From assembly GCF_008831285.2 (NCBI RefSeq), contig NC_045146.1, positions 23,515,703 to 23,579,702 on the forward strand: a stretch of 64,000 nt of DNA, written 5' to 3'. This document shows positions 12,001-25,000 of the stretch, one piece after another (positions within the stretch are counted from its first letter, which is position 1; every line of letters starts with the position of its first letter). This stretch comes from Nymphaea colorata (taxonomy: Eukaryota; Streptophyta; Magnoliopsida; Nymphaeales; Nymphaeaceae). Position numbers and translations under genes: made by a program. The notes beneath the pieces are model-generated. The model made no database searches and had not been told where the DNA came from. It saw only the letters and a program-made list of their open reading frames with translations.

Positions 12001-15000
12001 GGCTGCACCCTGTTAAGAAATGATAGCATACTTAAAAAAAACATTATGTCTGCAAACTACTGCACAATCCCAAACTGTGGCCATCTTTTGGTGACATATC
12101 AAAGAAGAATGATCTTCCACAACAATTTCTAAGCTTGTATTCTCACTCTCTTTGGGTCCTGCTACTCCCTTAAACTTCTTGAAATCTTATAGATGTCCAT
12201 AGTTTCCTGAGGTCTCAATAACAATATTATTTATATTATCACAATTTTCCTTGCTAAGAAATCCTTGAAAAAAGAAGTTGGAATGCAGAACAAGCCAAAA
12301 AGTTCCCCATGGGTCGAAAATGATCAACTGGGAAGCGGTTTCATAAATTTCTCCAGGAAGTACCATGGAAGGATATGCAGGAGATGTCAGAAGAATACAC
12401 ATCCAATTGTATTTTGTCAGTAGGGTTACATACCTACCCACTTAAAGATGTCTACAAAAACCAACCACAAGGACAAATCTTCAAGAGATAAAACCACATT
12501 CCTGCAATACAACAGAAATTGCAGGTTTACCTACTTGGTGTACGTCTATCACTCTTTTTCCTGGTTGCGGAGACCAGAACATGAATCAGATTCTTCATAA
12601 GACCCACAAAGTACTTTATAGCCTTTAACAGATTCCACCACCTTTTCATATCCATAAACGTAATTTTCACCAAGTAGGAAAAATGTAATGTTCCAACCAA
12701 AGTTGGTAATCAAACACTTGAAAATTGAAACAGTTATGCCTCCAATTATACATTATTGGCAGAAGCATGTGCTTTCAGATCAATTCCATATCATTACCAA
12801 CTAAAAGTCAAATCATAATGGTTTTTTATTATCAACAACCTAGATATTAAATGCACATGGTTAGTCCACTTATTACAAAATTGACATTTTGAATGTAGGA
12901 AAACCTCAAATCTTGGCCCAAGAAAAGTATCAAAGTCCATAATCACTCTGTTTTCTCCCTATCATGTGTAGGCCATGTATATTGACCGATTTTTTAGCTG
13001 AAGTTTAGAGGGTAAAGTATAGCTTGAACTTCCATTTAAGCAAGTAAAGTCATCAAGCGGATCTGAAAATGAGATGCTTGAAACTTAAAACAGTGGAAAC
13101 AGTTGGTTTATATCTTTCCAATAATTGGATAAAAGCTAGAAGGAATGTTGAAAATGGACACATTTATGGAAAAATGGTTTTTAACAAAAACCCTCCTGCA
13201 TCACCTTTCTTGGTAATGGTACCCATTAGTTGACATGCAGAAGTAGTCCCAAAGGCCATCTAATGCTCTTACTCTTATGGATTCATTATGAAAATGTGAC
13301 AGGATAATGGTTGATGGATATTTAAGTGGACCAACAGGAAGCTGTAGGAAAAACTTTCTACAACATGATTCCCCAATATTTGGGGCACATAAGAATGCAA
13401 GATCTCCAGATTCTCTCAAAATTGTTATTCCATTTGACCTAAAGCTAAAATTTGTCATCAGTGACTTGACATCACATTTCATTGTTAGGCACACAAAAAA
13501 GTACAAATCAGCACAGATATGTTAGGAACATGATTAATGATCAGCTAAACAGATAACATCCTTAAAATCTTACGTCATTTTATACCTTGAAAGGATTCCA
13601 GCACATAGATAGAGATAGCACAAGGGTTCCTCCTTTAAACCAACTTACCTTACAAATAGTGCGCCCAGAAGCCAAATGCACAGCCTCAACACCTTCCTTT
13701 TGGTGTGCAACAATCACATTTGGGACCCACCATAGTTGAGTATGATTTGTTATTATAGGAACATATGGCACCCTCTGCATTCGTAAATGAGTTGATGATG
13801 ATGCAGCTTAGAAAGAGTCATAGGAAAAAAGGAAGAGTATGATTGCTAGGCTCTATGTGTGACATTAGCAGAACGAACAGCTTAAGAATCTAACAGGTTG
13901 CATAGAGAATAGCATAAACAAGTAAATAATCTGCACAATTTTGTGCTCGTTCCATATGGAAGCAAATCCATCAATACAAATAAAGATGCCAACATACCAA
14001 CAACAAAACAAACTATTCACGGCATGTATCTTATGGATCAGAAAATCAAAACAATCTTAATTTAAGTTTCTTTGATAATACTGCACTTTTTAATTTTCCT
14101 CAATCTGAGGCCTGCCAATAGTCTGAGGCAAGCAAGTGCAACTAAATTCAATTCTGAGGTGCATTTATCGATGGGCTTCTGGAAGGACTCATCATAAATT
14201 CTGCACTTAAATTTACTGTAACTCACTGTAACAGCTAGCTAACTTGCACAGCAGGACATAGGGCTGCACACGAGCCGAGTCAAGCTCGAGCTCGACTCGA
14301 CTCATGTTTAGTCAGCTCGAGCTCGGCTCGAGCTCGATACGAGCTTCAGAATTTTAGCTCGAGCTCGACTCGAGCGACTGCTTTCGAACTCGAGATCGAC
14401 TCGAGCGGCTCAAGTCTAGCGGCTCGCTTATCGTCGCAAGTCAAACAGCGTGCTGCGCACTGCGCACGCTGCCTTGAAGGTCGTTCTTCCTTTTGGCTTC
14501 ATCACCACGATGGCAGCCCATTATGACATGGGGAGAAGGAAAGGCTGCCACCTGCCATGAGAAACCCATTTTGGGAAGAGGAATCGTGTTGTGAGAAAAG
14601 AGAAAAAATCAAGGGAAAATGAAGTGTAATAATGAGAGTAAAAAGAACGTGAGGGTAAAAAGAAACGTTGAGTGTGGCGTGGTGAAGAGAGGGAAAATAA
14701 AAAAATATAAAAAAATGAGATTAAGCGGGTTAAACGAAAAAAAGGTGGGAAACTTAAAAACAAAAAAAAATCGAGCCAAGTCGAGTTTAGTCGAGTTGAG
14801 TTCGACTAACTCGAACTCGACTCATTAATATATTCGAGTTTATATTTAAGCTCGAGCTTGACTTGTTTAAAAAACAAGTCGAGCTCGAGTCGAGTTTATC
14901 GAGCGAGTTCGAGTCGAGCCCGAGTTGGCTCGACTCGTTGTGCAGCCTTAGCAGGACATGGATGCGAGCTACTTCCACCATGAAACTCCATATTTCAAAT

Positions 15001-18000
15001 TTGGCATCATAGGAATAAACTGAATAATTTTACAAAGAAAAAAATATGGGAAAGCATTAATCGTTTTCATCGTGACTTGCAAAATACTCCATTAATATTG
15101 ATTTAGCAAAAAAATAAATTACAAAATCTCTTCTAAAACATATTTTCTGCAAAATAACTGAAAGGTGCCCATGATTGTGGAAGCTAATGCATCAAATCAC
15201 AAAGTCAGCGCATACAATGGGAATGGTATAAATTGTGGAACATTGAATGAGCCAACGAAATAGAGCATAAGATTCATCTAAAAAACTGCAAATCTGGAAC
15301 AACAATAATATACTGCTATACAAAATAACAACTAACAAATCTACATTTAACATTGTAACTACAGAATAAAGCAGATCTAGTCATCTAATCATAAGACACA
15401 GCATATTAGACGATCTAGTTGACAACATGCTGTGAAACGTTAGACCATTTTGGCACCATGATACCCTATGGATTTTGTCTGAAGACAAAACATACAGGCT
15501 AGAGAAGCTTCCAGTCACATGGATGAGAAATTCAAACAACATTGCCTTGGAAACCAAGCTACCCAGCCTTGAGAATCCAGCTCAGCTTTGCCATGCATGC
15601 ATGTGTGTGGACACACACACCACACATGAACATAATACCACAAGTCTGTAAAAAAATCTGGAAACAATAGACAGATATATGAACTTCCAAACACTAACCC
15701 TAGAACAATTCTACCTGATCATGCAGATTATTAGCGGGTCATTTAGGCTTTGTTTTCATGAAACCAACAAGAAACAAGCATTTTGCGCATGCAGATTGAT
15801 GAAAACTACATGTGGAAACAAATAGTACTTGAAGAGCAAATTTCGACCAAGTAATACTGCAAATATCTATGCAATATACTCTGATTACAACATGCAAAGC
15901 AAGGGCATAAAATTAAAAAGTGCACCTTCTTCCCTTTGTTTGAAGCAGCATAGTCTGCAGCCTTCCCAATCGCATGGGCAATCCTATTCCCTGCGTCCTT
16001 ACCTGGAGCATGGTTTTCTTCTGGCTTGTTAAATGAATACAACGTCCCTTTCCCCTGTGTTTTCTTTACTATTTTTCTTTTGTGTTTTCTAAAATGTGCA
16101 AGCTCAAAAGCTGTATCTTCTCTTCTTTCCTAAATTGAATAAAATGAGTCAAGTAAATAGAGCATTCCATTCATCAGATGCAACACAAAAAAAGAGCAGG
16201 AAAAACACTTTATAGTTACCCAGTGGTGTGGCATAACTCCAAGAATAGATTCTCTAAAATCTCTGCATTCTGTCTGTAATAACATTCCTGACATCAGTGA
16301 CAGAAAATACAGCCATCTCTTATAAAAAAGTGATATGCTATCTCCATATTACCACCACATCATCAGAATGTTTTCTCTTACTTTTCCTACCCACTGCTAC
16401 CATGACTCCCTGCCCATGCACTGCAAACAATCAATCACCTTCACTACCCTAAATTTTTACATGCCATTAGCATGGTTCCTCAGTTCGATCCACCAAGTTC
16501 CTTTTCTTTTCTTCCCGCTACTCCAAGCTTCCTATCTTGCCTAAAATCCTCCTTCCCACAAATTAGCAACATCTTCCTCCTTCAAAAACCTCCTTCCACC
16601 TTCACCGCGAACCACTCCACTCCCCCCCCCCTCTCTCTCCCCACCAACCCACCCAAAAAAAGAGAAAAGAATGCCACTTCTCTTATCACTTCTTAGGTAT
16701 AGAATTACATTTTGACCTTAGTAAACCTGCTGGATGATAAATTATAAATTATGTTTTCATTTTCTGTTCTGTGAAGCTACTTTCAAGTTCCAAGCAGCAA
16801 CATAATTACTCTTATCCATCTTTATATTTTGGTATAGAAGGACAACAACCAAAAGTGAAAAAAGAAATACATTCTAAAAGGATATTTTTCTTATTTAGAA
16901 AAATGAGTAAAAACTACAACACAAGTGATAAAAAGAAGGATATATTATCCCTTTGTCATATGATAAACTATAGAAGTCTCTTGATATTGCCATTTATCAC
17001 AACAAAGCATAAAAAATCTGAGCATATTCATCCCCACCCACCAAACTATTTCACTAATTGGATAAGATAAATATGAAAGGTAGCATATTCCATGTTGAAA
17101 ATGAAAAGCTCAAAAGTTCCTAACTTTTCGCAATACTAAATTTGGATATTGAAGCATTGTTTTCTGCTGCCTGCATAGTGCATAATGCTTCTGCACTTTC
17201 TAATTACTTGAGAAAAGAAAGTTAGGACCGTGCAATAACCATTTGGATAATCGTTTATGAATCATCTTTCTCCATCTGAAAAGAATTTCCTTCTCTTCTA
17301 TGTTATAATATAAATATTTTTTTTCCTGCTTTAACCAAAATAATTAGTTGCATGACATATTTCCCAGAACTAAAAAATTCACTGCTATTAAAAATCGAAA
17401 ACATACCTGTCCTGGTTCATGACTTTGTAAGGCATGAGCGTCAAGCTTGTAATTATGCTGTGGGATCAACTGAGATGGATCTGGAGTCTGTGGTTGAGAA
17501 TTCTATCGAAGCAACAAGCAAAGCATATGTCAGAGGGAACTAAAGCAAACAATTCACTTCCTTGAAGGAAAAGTACATCAGAAAGAGGGAAAGAAGATAC
17601 AGTTTCATAAAAAAGATTTCAGGGACATCATGACTGCTTCAAAATAAGGTTTATAATTTTTATAAGTATGCCAAACACATTATCCATATTGTATTTTCCA
17701 ATAGAATGTTGAGAATAAAAAGAAGAAGACGATGGTGGTGGCAATGATGACATTGGAATGTAAATCAAAGTAGATCAACTGCTGGAAGTACATATGATAT
17801 CACAGCCTGACATTAAGAAATATACAGAAGACCACTAGTAATTCTATATACATCACATTAAAATAGTGAACAAGCAAAGGTAATGCCTAAATGATTGACC
17901 ACACAATAGAAAGTATCACAAGTTGAACCGTATGGGTAGTCATCTTCATATGAAGAGATTGGCATAAATGTCTACTTTTTTGCTTTCATGTTTTCCACAT

Positions 18001-21000
18001 GATGTGAAACCAAAAGGCTTCTGAGATCATCAAACTCTAGCTTGTGTCCTGGTTGCAGAAGCAATATGAATGCAAGTTCTGAAGTCTGATAAAACAAAAA
18101 CCAATTATTTCCCTCAAAGTCTCCGAGGATGTGGCAGTGGATTCACTGAATTTGTCTATTTTTATGGAGCTTACAAGTTAACTTGTAATGGTAAATCATG
18201 CAGTCAAAATGGAGAATCGACGGGAAAAAAACGATTGTTTTATGTAAGAGTAAATTGAGCACTAAATAAAACCATATAGGTGATAAAATTTTTGAATAAT
18301 CTGAAAAATACTATGCAAATATTCCAGATGAAGAAAGAGAGACAATTTGCAACAGGCCTCAGTCCAAGACTGCAGCGCAGATATCATATTTTCTTAGATA
18401 GAAATGTGTGCTGGAGGAAACATTGCATACATGTAGAGAACCTAGCAAATTAATATTTCTAAAGCATCTGCATTGGTGATGTATACCTCAATCTTTCTAC
18501 TCCACCGAAGTGCACCAGTGCGACCAGCAAAAGCATAAAATGCAAAATGGCGTAAATCAACTGTTCCTGAGTTCTCAGAGGCCTGCAGAAGACTCACAAT
18601 GGCTTCAATACTTTAGAATCTCATTTCAGATAAAGGTCTATTAGACAAAATGTCTATCATCTGTCAAATACGAAAGATAAACCATTGCATATCATGATGA
18701 TCCACTTTCCTATCCTCTCTTCTCATGGTTAGGTAAAGAAACAACAACCATCAGTAAAGACTTCCTCTTCTAGCTCAAAGAATGAGAAACAACAATCTCA
18801 TATGAAGAAACTGAGAAAATTTTAGTTCATGCAAAATGCATGACACTAGTTAAATAGTGATAATGACAGACCCATTATATTTCATGATCCACAAGAACTA
18901 GAAGCAGTGACAATGATAAATCCATTATATTTCATGCAGCAGCACCAAAAGTTGTAAGTTCTAACCAACAAATATTAGAAGAATGTACATAAACCTACCT
19001 CCTTCTCGGTAGCACTTCTTCTATGTGAATCTGTATTTCTTTGAGCAGACATTTCTTCCTCAAATGGATCCAGGTAAATCTACAAGGCAAAGTTGCATTC
19101 ACATCACCCAATTTGTGGTAAAGGTACGATAAAACAGTAAAATAAACACAAAAAATAAAGCATCAAAAGTTTTTATTATATGCATTGGAGAAGAAGAATG
19201 TCTTCGTGATGAAACTCGAAAAAAGGCAAAATGAAAAAAAGGAAAAAAAGAAAAAAGTCAAACTTCAACAAGCAACTTTTTAGGAGATCAAGGGCAAAGC
19301 CCTGAGAAACCACAACATGCTTTCTGTGTGGTGAGTATAAATCCAAGAACTTAGCAAATATGTAAACCATAGACATGTTATAAACATAGCAAAAAACTAG
19401 AAACATGCATTCAATCTAGTGACTCTGCTTGGACCATTTGGCTTCCGTTTTTCTGAAAAGGAACTAACAGATCATCAAAGAAGATCTACATAATCGCAAA
19501 TACAGCTCTACAAGACCTATCAGAAACAATTGAACAACTACCCAAGTCTAGTCAGTAGCCTATTTTCCTTTTCAAAAGCAAATATGCAAATTAATAATAT
19601 TTTACAGTGGCTAAACTAGTGTATCTATCACCCTAGATCAACTAAAAGCTACCACATGTCAAAAAGCCAAAACCAAGCGAAGGTCAGAAAGTGGCGCTCA
19701 TTTATGAACTTCACGATGCTAACCACAATGGATGAATATCCATATCTTGAACATCAGGTCAAAATGGAAACTTAATTTTATTATCATTAGGTACATAACA
19801 TCAATTCAAAAGAAAGAACTATGAATATTTAAACCTGGTCAACATGCTTCTTGGACCCATACAAAGGTAATCTAGCAGGTAATCTAGGAAAACCAGGAAT
19901 CCCTGGATCAGTATGATATTATTAACCACAAGAAATTGGAGCTATAAAGCTAGCACAAAGAACATATCATTTCGCAAACACAGAAGCAAAGTGCTCCACA
20001 CACAAATGTCGAGCCAAGAATCAGGACTAGAACTGAATGCTTCATCCAAGGAATGCAAATAACTAAAACATAAAAGAAACTAAAAAGGACAGGAAATTAA
20101 GGAAGAGATGGGTCAAAGAACTGCAACAAAAAGCTATATAACCAAACTCATATGACAAAAACCATGAACAGGAGACATACATGAGATTGCATTTCCATCC
20201 TGCCACCAACAATCACCAGCCCTTGATCGCCATGCCTTAGTGTATAATTACTTATCGAAATTGCTACCTCCCTGTGGTGGGAGCCATGAGGAAAATCCTC
20301 CTGCCAAGAACACAACAACATTGATGAAGTTAAAAACTGAACATGGCATTTAATGTCAGTATGGAAGAATGTCAAAAAAATAAAGGAACATAATACATGT
20401 CTGAGGTAGAAACACCTGCATATTCATCTCCCACAGTTTTTCAAGGTTGTGATCAAAACACATGACTGACCATCCAGATGTGACAACTACCAAAACCTGT
20501 TTCCTTATTTCTCCATGCTTTTGAACACGATCTATGTAGCCAGTTGCCATAGCTACAGGCCTTCTACCAGATGCAATGCGTATGTTGTTGGGCAAAAGTG
20601 AGACTGTAGTAAGCAGACGTGCTTCACTAAATCCTTCATGCGATCGTTTTACATGAGGCTCAAGTACCTGATGCAAATCAACGAATTGTCGTTAGAAAGG
20701 CCAGCACATCAGGACCTGCTTTATGTTGAGCTGCTAGTTTTATTTCATAAAAATAAAAGAAGAGTTTTTTTTCTAAATTCAGGTTCATAAAATCTCAATC
20801 CCATCGACAATGTGCTTCGTCAAGCTAGATCTTCGCGCACGTAGCTTATCACTGCCGAGCAACAACTGCACATTCACATTAACAAACTCAACTCTAACAG
20901 AATGATCAAACCAGCTGCAATAGAATCCTCTCACTCTTAGTCCACTAGTGAATAAGTTATACTTATGAAATAAAACAGTTCAAGCACTTTCTATAACTAA

Positions 21001-21916
21001 TTAAAGTAGAATGTTTCTCATCCTCCTGACATGCAAATCCTGAACCTAGGCCCGATAGATCCAAGTTACATAAACAGCATCCATGCATATTGACTACATC
21101 TCTGCTTCCATTTCAGTATCAGAAATTTCACAGTGAGTGGTCGTTGAGGTTTCAACTCTTATGCTGTGCCTGTTAGCTTTGCGGAAGTAATTAAACAGTG
21201 AGAACAAAGAGTTACCAAAGTAAACACAAAGCCACATCAGCAAGCTTGCTAATAAGCACGTGCTCGCTTAACCGCATGGGCTCATGAACGTTACAGAATG
21301 GGGACCAAAAAAATTAACAGAAGAATGACGTCGTCTCTAAATAAAGGCATACAAGAAAGTAGAAACTAATAAACTCAACGATTCTTACTGCAAGTACAAA
21401 ACCAAGAAACAATGTTCGTGATCTTGTAGAACTCAACGATTACCAATTCACGCTAGCAATTCAATTATCAAGTATAAACATCACCATCGGGTCGGAAGAA
21501 TCTCGAACGCTTAGAATACAACAAGCAAGAACACTAAGAATACAGGAATAATATCACGGAGGAGACCAGAAATTAATATCCCACCTGAATCTTCGCATCG
21601 TGGGTAGCAACGAGAACTTCCTTCCTACCGTCGCCATTCAGATCAGTCACGATCGGCGGAGGTAGTCGCTCCGATTCATACTTGATTGGGTAGTCATCGG
21701 CCAGATGGTACCATGCTTCTCTGAACGAGACATTGCCCTCGTGCTATAAATTTCAAAAAAGCTTATAGTCTCAGCAACTCTCAATTGTATACAGGAAACC
21801 CCATTACAGAAAATCGATCATAAGAGGGGAGGGAGAGAGAGAGGGAAAGAGACCTGGATGGAGTAGAAGATGGCGATGGCGGATAGCAGGAGGATACCCA
21901 AATCTCTCTTACGCAT
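9075..21916 (-). CDS. NERD1: FG-GAP repeat-containing membrane protein, NERD1-type (complete, 13 exons)
   Basis: Thirteen exons join at GT-AG sites, all phase 0: 21854-21916, 21585-21743, 20416-20667, 20181-20300, 18999-19079, 18487-18582, 17407-17502, 16220-16273, 15926-16129, 13649-13774, 11746-11811, 9712-10011 and 9075-9548. The total is 696 residues plus stop, essentially the length of Arabidopsis At3g51050 (NERD1). The start MRKRDLGILLLSAIAIFYS gives a signal peptide or anchor. FG-GAP/EF-loop-like motifs are DLNGDGRKEVLVATHD (near residue 58), DINGDGVLDHVQ (about 428-439) and DDFSNDGLTDIILVTASG (about 630-648). A single transmembrane helix lies at about 658-681 (VLFFSTLIGSLIVVMAVILI), followed by a short basic tail ending TDYR. 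NERD1 is known as a secretory-pathway/Golgi protein affecting root growth and exocytosis. Assignment rests on near-continuous recognisable similarity. Introns are long (up to about 2.2 kb) and have collected repeats. Confidence 0.95.
10825..11100. repeat. Two-copy tandem duplication, period about 146 bp
   Basis: Copy 1 (10825-10970) and copy 2 (10971-11100, slightly short) share the blocks ATGCAC, CACACATGCA, CAGTGAGAACATGC, a CATTCTTT block and TACTATAYTGATATTCA. Copies differ by scattered substitutions and small indels. The repeat lies in the NERD1-like intron between exons at 9712-10011 and 11746-11811, and its CA-rich part makes a spurious cysteine-rich minus-strand frame. Confidence 0.8.
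14250..14259. repeat. Left target-site duplication of the MITE
   Basis: AGCAGGACAT, identical to 14950-14959 on the other side of the element. Confidence 0.88.
14260..14949. mobile_element. Mutator-like MITE (non-autonomous), 690 bp, in NERD1 intron
   Basis: The element starts AGGGCTGCACA and ends with the inverted complement TGTGCAGCCTT. Beyond these tips both arms are packed with CTCGAG/TCGAGC motifs that can pair over more than 100 nt. It is flanked by a perfect 10-bp direct repeat, AGCAGGACAT, at 14250-14259 and 14950-14959, a target duplication of the 9-10 bp size typical of Mutator superfamily elements. The interior (about 14530-14770) is purine-rich and A-rich and encodes no transposase. 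Its arms begin and end within the intron between exons 13649-13774 and 15926-16129. The family name is unknown to me; the superfamily call rests on target duplication length and long inverted arms. Confidence 0.85.
14950..14959. repeat. Right target-site duplication of the MITE
   Basis: AGCAGGACAT, identical to 14250-14259. Confidence 0.88.
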
Positions 21917-22080
21917 CTTTAGCTCTCTTGCTCTCTCACCCAAAGGAGAAGAGAGAGAGAGGGGAGAGAGAGAGAGAGAGCGCGCCTTCTTCGCTCTCGC
22001 CGTTCTTTTCGACGCTTTTGTTTCAGTTTCGCCCTCAGAAGGGCGGTAACGTCGGAAAACACCTAAAAGTTAAGCCCCAC
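21917..22080 (-). promoter_or_regulatory. 5' UTR/proximal promoter of NERD1-like gene with GA/CT tract
   Basis: Directly upstream of the ATG is a CT-rich leader in the transcribed sense, with a (GA)n tract on the plus strand at about 21948-21980. Pyrimidine-rich leaders are common in plant housekeeping genes. No TATA box is evident, which suits broad expression; this is inference. Confidence 0.45.
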
Positions 22081-25000
22081 AAACGGAACGTGCCAACTGT
22101 GCCAGGTATATTTTTCGTACTTGTACATACCCTCGAGCCCCACTAAATATTGTTATATTTTGAAATAAAAAAATATATTTTTGGGTATACATTTTGTTTT
22201 TAATTTTTTAAAAAATAAAATTTTCAAATGACCACCTAAAAGCATAAACTAATACACAAACACATGATTTACAAATAAAAAATATTTAAATTATATTTTA
22301 GAAGAAACATTCTACTCTAGTAAAGATAACTTTAAGTAAAAGGTTCTTCACAACCACATTTTTTGCCACTCTCTTCACGGTTTCATTTTTCTTTCATGTA
22401 CGCTGTAACCGCGAGAGAGGATAAGAAATGTGAAATTGTTAAGGACGAGACTTAAAAACTGTAAATTGTAAAATTTTTCAAGAAAATATCTTTTACTAAG
22501 AGTAAAACAGCCTTCGTCGAGTATATTTTAATGTTCTTCATTCATAAAACATATTCTTTGTGACTTGGTGATCAACCTGATTCATTTTGCTGTGGTCGCT
22601 CAAGGTGTCTACCACGACCATGAATGATCTTGAAGGACATGATCATGCCCACGATTAAGAACAAGCAGAAGAAGTTGTTGCTCCAGCTAGAACTTGCTGA
22701 GTCAGTACACGAGGCATCGTGTTCCTATAACATATCCATCAAGAACCATAGAAATAACGCAACTTTGCTTCAGACTTCAGACTTTGGAAGAGAAAATGGT
22801 TGGCCTGTCTGAAGAATTTATAAGGTGTACAGTTAAAGAGTGCGCCCAATGCCCAGCTGCGCAACAGGAACAGAAAAAATGAGGGGACTTGACGGGATGG
22901 GAAGGGCACTGAGGGTGTTTCGATGAAGGGACAAGTAGAACCGGGAACAGTAAACATACAGCTCCATGGTCGGGCCAATTTGACGTGTCGAGAAGAGTTC
23001 AGTGGCTTCTTCCCTCATCAATTAAAACTTAAAAAAGAAATCACCATGTAAGCATGTTTACCGGAAAAGTGATAAGAAAGTAGCATTCAAAAAGTGAAGA
23101 AAACAGTATTCAAAAGCACCTTCAACTGTAAATTCCAGATTAAGAGTTCATGCAGAAACAATTGTATGTGTGTATGTATTTCAAGGTGCTTTAACCCCGA
23201 TTTGATGTCATAGAAGTGTTTAACCATGGATTCTTAAATCACTAATAGAAAACTATGACATGTGACAGGTTCGACCAATTCAAAAGCTGATGCTTGTTCA
23301 TCCAACCTTATAAAATCACATCTATAATGCGGGATCTGAAGAAAATAAAGAAAACCCAAACATTAGTTCTTGGCACAAGGAAAGGTTTCTCTTGGGAAGT
23401 CTGCAAGTTAAGCTTACCATATTGGGATCATGGGAGGTCTGTTACGCATGCAATCACACTCATAGTGTTGCATCAACATCAGGGATGATGCATCGATTGA
23501 GTGCAGTCTGCAGCTATTGCTGGAATCCAATTCGTTTATTGAAAACCACGACATGTCACAGCACTCCAGTAAGAAGAGAAAGATGCCAAAAGCAGGAAAT
23601 GATTTGTACCATGAAGATGATAGTTATACATTCTAACAAGAAAGAGGGAAACAAACAATGTTAGGGAAGTAAAATGCAATGTAGCAGTACGAATAGATCC
23701 CGCGCAGTGAGGTACTCTTCAGTATCACTTTCAGGCGATCTTTTGGCCGGAAAACCAGGTCCTGATCTGCAGCGACATATAATATTCGTTTGAATTACCA
23801 TTGGATATATTTCATACGAAAAGAAAACCATAAGAACGACTGCTTGGTTACGCGCAGAAGTAGATACAGAAGAAGAAAAAGAAGTATGAGCACTGTATGA
23901 AAGGAAACAAGCACGATTCAACAGGGTTTTCGCAGAAAGCAGGTTTGGATGCAATGTAATTGCCCAAATGTTAATGAGTTGCGCTATAGAAAAGACTATC
24001 TGACAAAGCAAGTTCAAAATCTAGCCATCCAGATGTGATCTAAGAACTTCAAAATCCAAGAGTTTGGATACATGAGTAGGATTTCTACAGACTAAAACTA
24101 AGTTCAATTGTTTAAAATTTGTGAAAGTCTACAAGTTATTAAATGTGATCATCTCATCCAGATACTGAAACAATATGATTCAAGAACAAGTTTATAGGCT
24201 TTGAAACATGCACATGACAACTGCATAAAAATTTGGGGATGCAATTACTCTGCAGTTGTGCAATTTTTGTTAACTTGCAAGCAAAAGCCATATGTTTCTC
24301 ATATCGGGCAATGTCTAAATCAAAACCAGTCGACTGTTCCCTTCCTTGACATATTTGTAAGCGGCTTTTGGGGAAAACTAATCATATGAATGCGATCTTC
24401 ATGTCTAAATTGTTGAAAATCGACGTAATTCAAAATCATTTTAAAATATTCAAGGAGCTTTATAAGCCAAAAAATCAGGATTTTGACTTTTAAACACTTG
24501 AAAATCTTGTTTGAATATTACAAAGCATCATTTTCAATTGGACTTGCGATGTTTTAGGCATGAAACATCGGAAAATAGTTGGATCTTGCCAAAAAACAAA
24601 AGAGTGGTAAATGTTAAAACTATATGTAACTGGTGGGAAGCCAAAAAAAAATTGACAGGCTGGCTCATGACTTTTAAAGTCTTTAAAATTTTATTTGCAC
24701 ATTAAAAATTACGCATTATTTTCAAAGAAGGAAAAAGAGAGAAGCGGGTAGGTGTCAAATCCATAGGTGCTTGATCCATGGAAAGGATCTTAGCTGTTGA
24801 TTTAATTCGCCGAAAGTTGTAGCTCTGAAGGGCGTAGTATGACTGGTCGGACTGGCGGGTTGGTGAGAGTCCGGTCACCAGGTCGATTCTTTTGAACGCT
24901 ATACCTTTGGACTGCAAACGGGGGTAGATGCGCAGCACTCTAGATGACAGGTGCATCATTCCTCATCCAAGTCTCAAAGCAGTCCTTGACCCAAGAAGAC

